Source of the DNA: MAG-120531 sp002378585
GTDB lineage: Bacteria; Bacteroidota; Bacteroidia; Flavobacteriales; Flavobacteriaceae
NCBI GenBank assembly: GCA_937890575.1
Contig: CALADZ010000057.1
Coordinates: 1 to 8,613 of the forward strand
Length of the DNA stretch: 8,613 bases
Direction: 5' to 3'
Position numbers and translations under genes: made by a program
The notes under the pieces: generated by a model
Databases searched by the model: none
Told to the model about the DNA's origin: nothing
What the model saw: the letters and a program-made list of their open reading frames with translations, nothing else
Shown: one piece after another, positions 6,175 to 8,613 of the stretch
How the letters are laid out: each line of letters starts with the position of its first letter
How positions within the stretch are numbered: position 1 is the first letter of the stretch

Positions 6175-7845
6175 TTACTGATTATAAGCATCCTCATGTA
6201 CCTTAGCCACAGCTCGTCCAGAGGGATCATTCATGTTTTTAAACGCTTCATCCCATTCTAAGGCAATCGGGGTACTGCAGGCCACTGAAGGAACTGAAGG
6301 CACACATAAGGCGGCAGCCTCTGAGGGGAAGTGAGATTCAAAAATGCCGCGGTAATAATACTCTTCCTTTGACGTAGGCGTCTGTACCGGAAATCTAAAG
6401 CGGGCGTTAGCTAGCTGCTCGTCACTTACTTCACGACCAACCACTTCTTTCAGTGTGTCTATCCAACTGTAGCCGACACCGTCAGAAAACTGTTCTTTCT
6501 GGCGCCAAACAACCGATTCTGGCAAATAATCTTCAAAAGCTTTGCGAATCACCCATTTCTCCATACGACCGTCTTTGATCATTTTGTCTTCAGGGTTAAT
6601 ACGCATGGCTAAATCCATAAATTCTTTGTCCAAGAAAGGCACTCGACCCTCAATACCCCAGGCCGCCAGTGACTTATTGGCCCGCAAACAGTCATACATA
6701 TGCAGTTTATCTAATTTGCGCACTGTTTCGTCATGAAAATCTTTGGCAGATGGAGCTTTGTGAAAATAGAGATAGCCGCCAAATAGCTCGTCAGCCCCCT
6801 CACCAGAGAGCACCATTTTAATGCCCATGGATTTAATCACACGAGCCATCAAATACATCGGTGTGGAGGCGCGTACCGTAGTGATGTCATAGGTTTCCAA
6901 ATAATAAATCACGTCTCGTATAGCATCTAATCCCTCTTGAATCGTGAACTTGATTTCGTGGTGGATGGTACCTATGTGGTCGGCCACTTTTCGCGCTGCA
7001 GCCAAATCAGGAGAACCCTCTAACCCTACAGAAAAGGAGTGCAACTGTGGCCACCAAGCCTCTTCTTGATCCCCGGATTCAATCCGTTTTTGGGCATATT
7101 TTTTGGCAATGGCTGAAGTGACCGAGGAATCCAACCCACCGGACAACAACACCCCATAAGGAACATCTGACATCAGCTGTCTATGAACCGCAGCCTCCAA
7201 ACCCTCTCTAAGCGCCTGGATAGAGGTCTCGTTATTTTTGACCGCATCAAATTCAGTCCATTCTCGTTGATACCACTTTTTTAGACCTTGTTCTGGGCTG
7301 TAGTAATAATGACCCGGAGGAAATAACTCGATCTTGGTACAAACGCCTTCCAATGCTTTTAATTCAGACGCCACAAAGAAGGTTCCGTGTTTGTCCCAAC
7401 CCATATACAGGGGAATAATCCCCATGTGATCGCGCGCAATAAAATAAGCGTCTTTGGAGACATCGTAGAGCGCAAAAGCAAAAATACCATTCAACTCATC
7501 CAAAAATGTAGGGCCTTTTTCTTGATACAAAGCCAAAATCACTTCGCAATCGGAAGCAGTCCGAAACGAATATTTTCCTTCGAATTGTTTTCTCAGCGAT
7601 TGGTGATTGTATATTTCCCCATTGGCCGCAAGAATCAACTGCCCATCGGGACTTAATAAGGGTTGTTTTCCTGAAGCAGGATCGACAATAGCTAAACGCT
7701 CATGGGCCATCACCGCCTTTGGATGATCAAAAATCCCGTTCCAATCTGGACCTCTATGTCTGAGTTGTTTCGACATAGCCAGCAACTGAGGACGCAATTG
7801 ATCCGTAGATTGTTTCAAATCGAACGCACATACAATGCCACACAT
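6175..7845 (-). CDS. asnB: Asparagine synthase (glutamine-hydrolysing), AsnB type
   Basis: The cytoplasmic enzyme makes asparagine from aspartate, ATP and glutamine. Its 556 residues match E. coli AsnB in length, and long stretches resemble it closely. The N-terminal glutamine amidotransferase domain begins MCGIVCAF, so Cys2 becomes the N-terminal nucleophile after Met removal, which fixes this start codon. It continues with RHRGPD (29-34), Arg50, NGEIYNH (75-81) and Asp99 (SDCEVI). The C-terminal synthetase domain has the pyrophosphate-binding loop SGGLDSS (235-241) and SGEGADE (347-353). RVPFLD (401-406), WRQKEQFSDGVGYSW (447-461) and the C-terminal WDEAF and DPSGRA blocks are also present. 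All visible catalytic residues are intact. The gene is probably monocistronic: a terminator follows, and the neighbour upstream is divergent. The ATG is preceded by AT-rich sequence without a Shine-Dalgarno. No tRNA-like leader or attenuator is evident. Confidence 0.97.
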   Translation of the reverse strand: MCGIVCAFDLKQSTDQLRPQLLAMSKQLRHRGPDWNGIFDHPKAVMAHERLAIVDPASGKQPLLSPDGQLILAANGEIYNHQSLRKQFEGKYSFRTASDCEVILALYQEKGPTFLDELNGIFAFALYDVSKDAYFIARDHMGIIPLYMGWDKHGTFFVASELKALEGVCTKIELFPPGHYYYSPEQGLKKWYQREWTEFDAVKNNETSIQALREGLEAAVHRQLMSDVPYGVLLSGGLDSSVTSAIAKKYAQKRIESGDQEEAWWPQLHSFSVGLEGSPDLAAARKVADHIGTIHHEIKFTIQEGLDAIRDVIYYLETYDITTVRASTPMYLMARVIKSMGIKMVLSGEGADELFGGYLYFHKAPSAKDFHDETVRKLDKLHMYDCLRANKSLAAWGIEGRVPFLDKEFMDLAMRINPEDKMIKDGRMEKWVIRKAFEDYLPESVVWRQKEQFSDGVGYSWIDTLKEVVGREVSDEQLANARFRFPVQTPTSKEEYYYRGIFESHFPSEAAALCVPSVPSVACSTPIALEWDEAFKNMNDPSGRAVAKVHEDAYNQ

Positions 7846-8053
7846 AATTAACTTGTTTAAATTTAGAAGGCAAATATCTGTTTATACTTATAATTATAAA
7901 ACTAAATATTAATAATACTTACATTATTTTAGTATATATAGAAATATGCCTTCAAATAATATAATTGATTCGAAAATTTAGGAAAATACTAACATTTTGA
8001 AAGCGGCATGGCGTGTACTTATCCCTTATTTTAGCGTAAAATCAATACACATC
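7846..8053. promoter_or_regulatory. Divergent asnB / DUF2911 intergenic region
   Basis: These 208 bp between two divergent start codons must contain both promoters. The part from about 7846 to 7996 is strikingly AT-rich compared with the flanking genes. For asnB the best -7 candidate on the minus strand is GATATTTG (7871-7878), one mismatch from TAnnTTTG, but no TTG lies at the usual distance. For the plus-strand gene, TATTTTAG (8027-8034) is also one mismatch from the consensus, again without a well-placed TTG. Start sites therefore remain uncertain. I see no RNA gene or short coding frame worth calling here. Confidence 0.6.
7863..7956. repeat. 26-bp imperfect inverted repeat in the divergent promoter region
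   Basis: The minus-strand sequence of 7863-7888 and the plus-strand sequence of 7931-7956 match at 21 of 26 positions when aligned by hand. Shared blocks are AGTATA at the start, then AGA, then the exact core TGCCTTC, then AA. The arms are separated by 42 bp (7889-7930), which contain a smaller outer dyad: ACTAAA (7901-7906) pairs with TTTAGT (7928-7933). The left arm includes the asnB -7 candidate GATATTTG. This could be two copies of a regulator site, one per divergent promoter, or a duplicated promoter. AT-richness inflates the match, but the GC-containing core is exact. Confidence 0.5.
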
Positions 8054-8572
8054 ATGAAAAATAATGTATTTGCCTGGGCTTTATGTGCCGCAGTAGCGAT
8101 CAGTTCACCTGCCTGGTCCCAAAAATTTAAGCCCCTAGATAAATCCCCCATGGATTTAGCCGCTTATGTTGGCGCTCAAGGTAATGTGCGCGTTTATTAC
8201 TCAAGACCTCAACTAAACAACAGAAATCTAGAAACACTGGCCCCAGAGGGCAAAGTTTGGCGCACTGGAGCTAATGAAGCTACGGTGATTGAATTCACCA
8301 AAGACCTTAAAATACAAGGTAAAACAATACCCAAAGGCCGCTATGGTTTATTTACCATTCCTGGAAAAGAAAGCTGGACCATTATTTTCAACAAAGACGC
8401 GGACCAGTGGGGTACCTACAATTACGACCCTAAAAAAGATGTAGCTCGAGTAACCGCTCCTGCCACAACTTCCGATGAATCTCTAGATGTTTTTAGCCTT
8501 GTTTTTTCTGAAACCGGAACCCTTCACCTTGGATGGGGCACTACTCGAGTTTCGCTGGACATCAAAATGTAA
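8054..8572 (+). CDS. Exported DUF2911 domain protein
   Basis: The 172-residue protein of unknown biochemical function belongs by pattern to the DUF2911 family, which is common in Bacteroidota. A signal peptide is visible at residues 1-22: MKNN, a hydrophobic core, then AWS before Gln23, suiting signal peptidase I. The product is therefore probably periplasmic or secreted; there is no lipobox cysteine at the cleavage site. The mature part carries the family hallmarks VYYSRP (47-52), GKVWRTGANEAT (66-77), GLFTIPG (98-104) and NKDADQWGTYNYD (113-125), ending in a beta-rich segment. The frame remains open upstream to a TTG at 7997, but the ATG at 8054 is preferred because it puts the signal peptide at the N-terminus. 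The gene is divergent from asnB, which gives no clue to its role. No catalytic residues can be assigned. Confidence 0.9.
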   Translation: MKNNVFAWALCAAVAISSPAWSQKFKPLDKSPMDLAAYVGAQGNVRVYYSRPQLNNRNLETLAPEGKVWRTGANEATVIEFTKDLKIQGKTIPKGRYGLFTIPGKESWTIIFNKDADQWGTYNYDPKKDVARVTAPATTSDESLDVFSLVFSETGTLHLGWGTTRVSLDIKM

Positions 8573-8573
8573 G

Positions 8574-8613
8574 TTTTTTTTTGGTTTTTTTTTCAAAGCC
8601 ACCCAGAGGGTGG
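8574..8613 (+). terminator. T-runs and hairpin after the DUF2911 gene, partial terminator
   Basis: The stop codon is followed almost at once by nine T, GG and nine more T (8574-8593), then by a perfect 6-bp stem, CCACCC (8599-8604) with GGGTGG (8608-8613), around an AGA loop. The stem reaches the last base of the window, so any U-tract following it cannot be seen. AAAG precedes the left arm (8595-8598) and could extend the stem if CTTT follows outside. A terminator for this gene, perhaps shared with a convergent neighbour, is likely. The T-runs have no hairpin in front of them. Confidence 0.6.

Noticed and set aside
7997..8053. N-terminal extension of the DUF2911 protein from a TTG at 7997
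   Set aside because: It would place 19 extra residues before a clear signal peptide that begins at the ATG at 8054. TTG starts are uncommon, and nothing upstream supports one.
8140..8158. Inverted repeat TAAATCC / GGATTTA inside the DUF2911 gene
   Set aside because: The 7-bp arms with a 5-nt loop lie in the coding sequence just after the signal peptide. It is a weak AT-rich stem with no T-tract and probably arises by chance.

Overview
The window looks like ordinary chromosomal DNA of a member of the Bacteroidota, most likely Flavobacteriales. The evidence is a fused SecD-SecF protein, a short GyrB without the long TOPRIM insertion of Gammaproteobacteria, a secreted DUF2911 protein, start codons without Shine-Dalgarno sequences, and two promoters of the Bacteroidota type (TTG, then TAnnTTTG). 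No genus can be named from the sequence alone. I see no mobile element, CRISPR array, tRNA or rRNA, and no interrupted gene.

Layout: four of the five genes lie on the minus strand, so they are transcribed from right to left. asnB (7845 to 6175, glutamine-dependent asparagine synthetase) ends in a strong intrinsic terminator (6121-6149). Next come gyrB (5995 to 4055, DNA gyrase subunit B) and mdh (4034 to 3108, malate dehydrogenase), only 20 bp apart and probably one transcript from a promoter at 6045-6072. This transcript ends at a 15-bp-stem hairpin (3067-3100). secDF (2978 to 45, preprotein translocase accessory protein) has its own promoter (3018-3047) and is followed by a GC-rich hairpin at the window edge (1-17). 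On the plus strand, divergent from asnB, lies a gene for a 172-residue exported DUF2911 protein (8054-8572), followed by T-runs and a hairpin cut by the right edge.

The genes are housekeeping functions: amino-acid amidation, DNA supercoiling, the TCA cycle and protein export. They do not form an evident pathway together, and I found no new biological system. The unexplained signals are regulatory. The gyrB and secDF promoters share an upstream box at the same spacing. The gyrB promoter is bracketed by an 8-bp inverted repeat (TTTCACAA/TTGTGAAA), with DnaA-box-like words further upstream. The very AT-rich asnB/DUF2911 divergent region holds a 26-bp imperfect inverted repeat matching at 21 of 26 positions. 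Inside secDF, a 27-bp tandem duplication encodes two copies of a nine-residue unit in the periplasmic domain.
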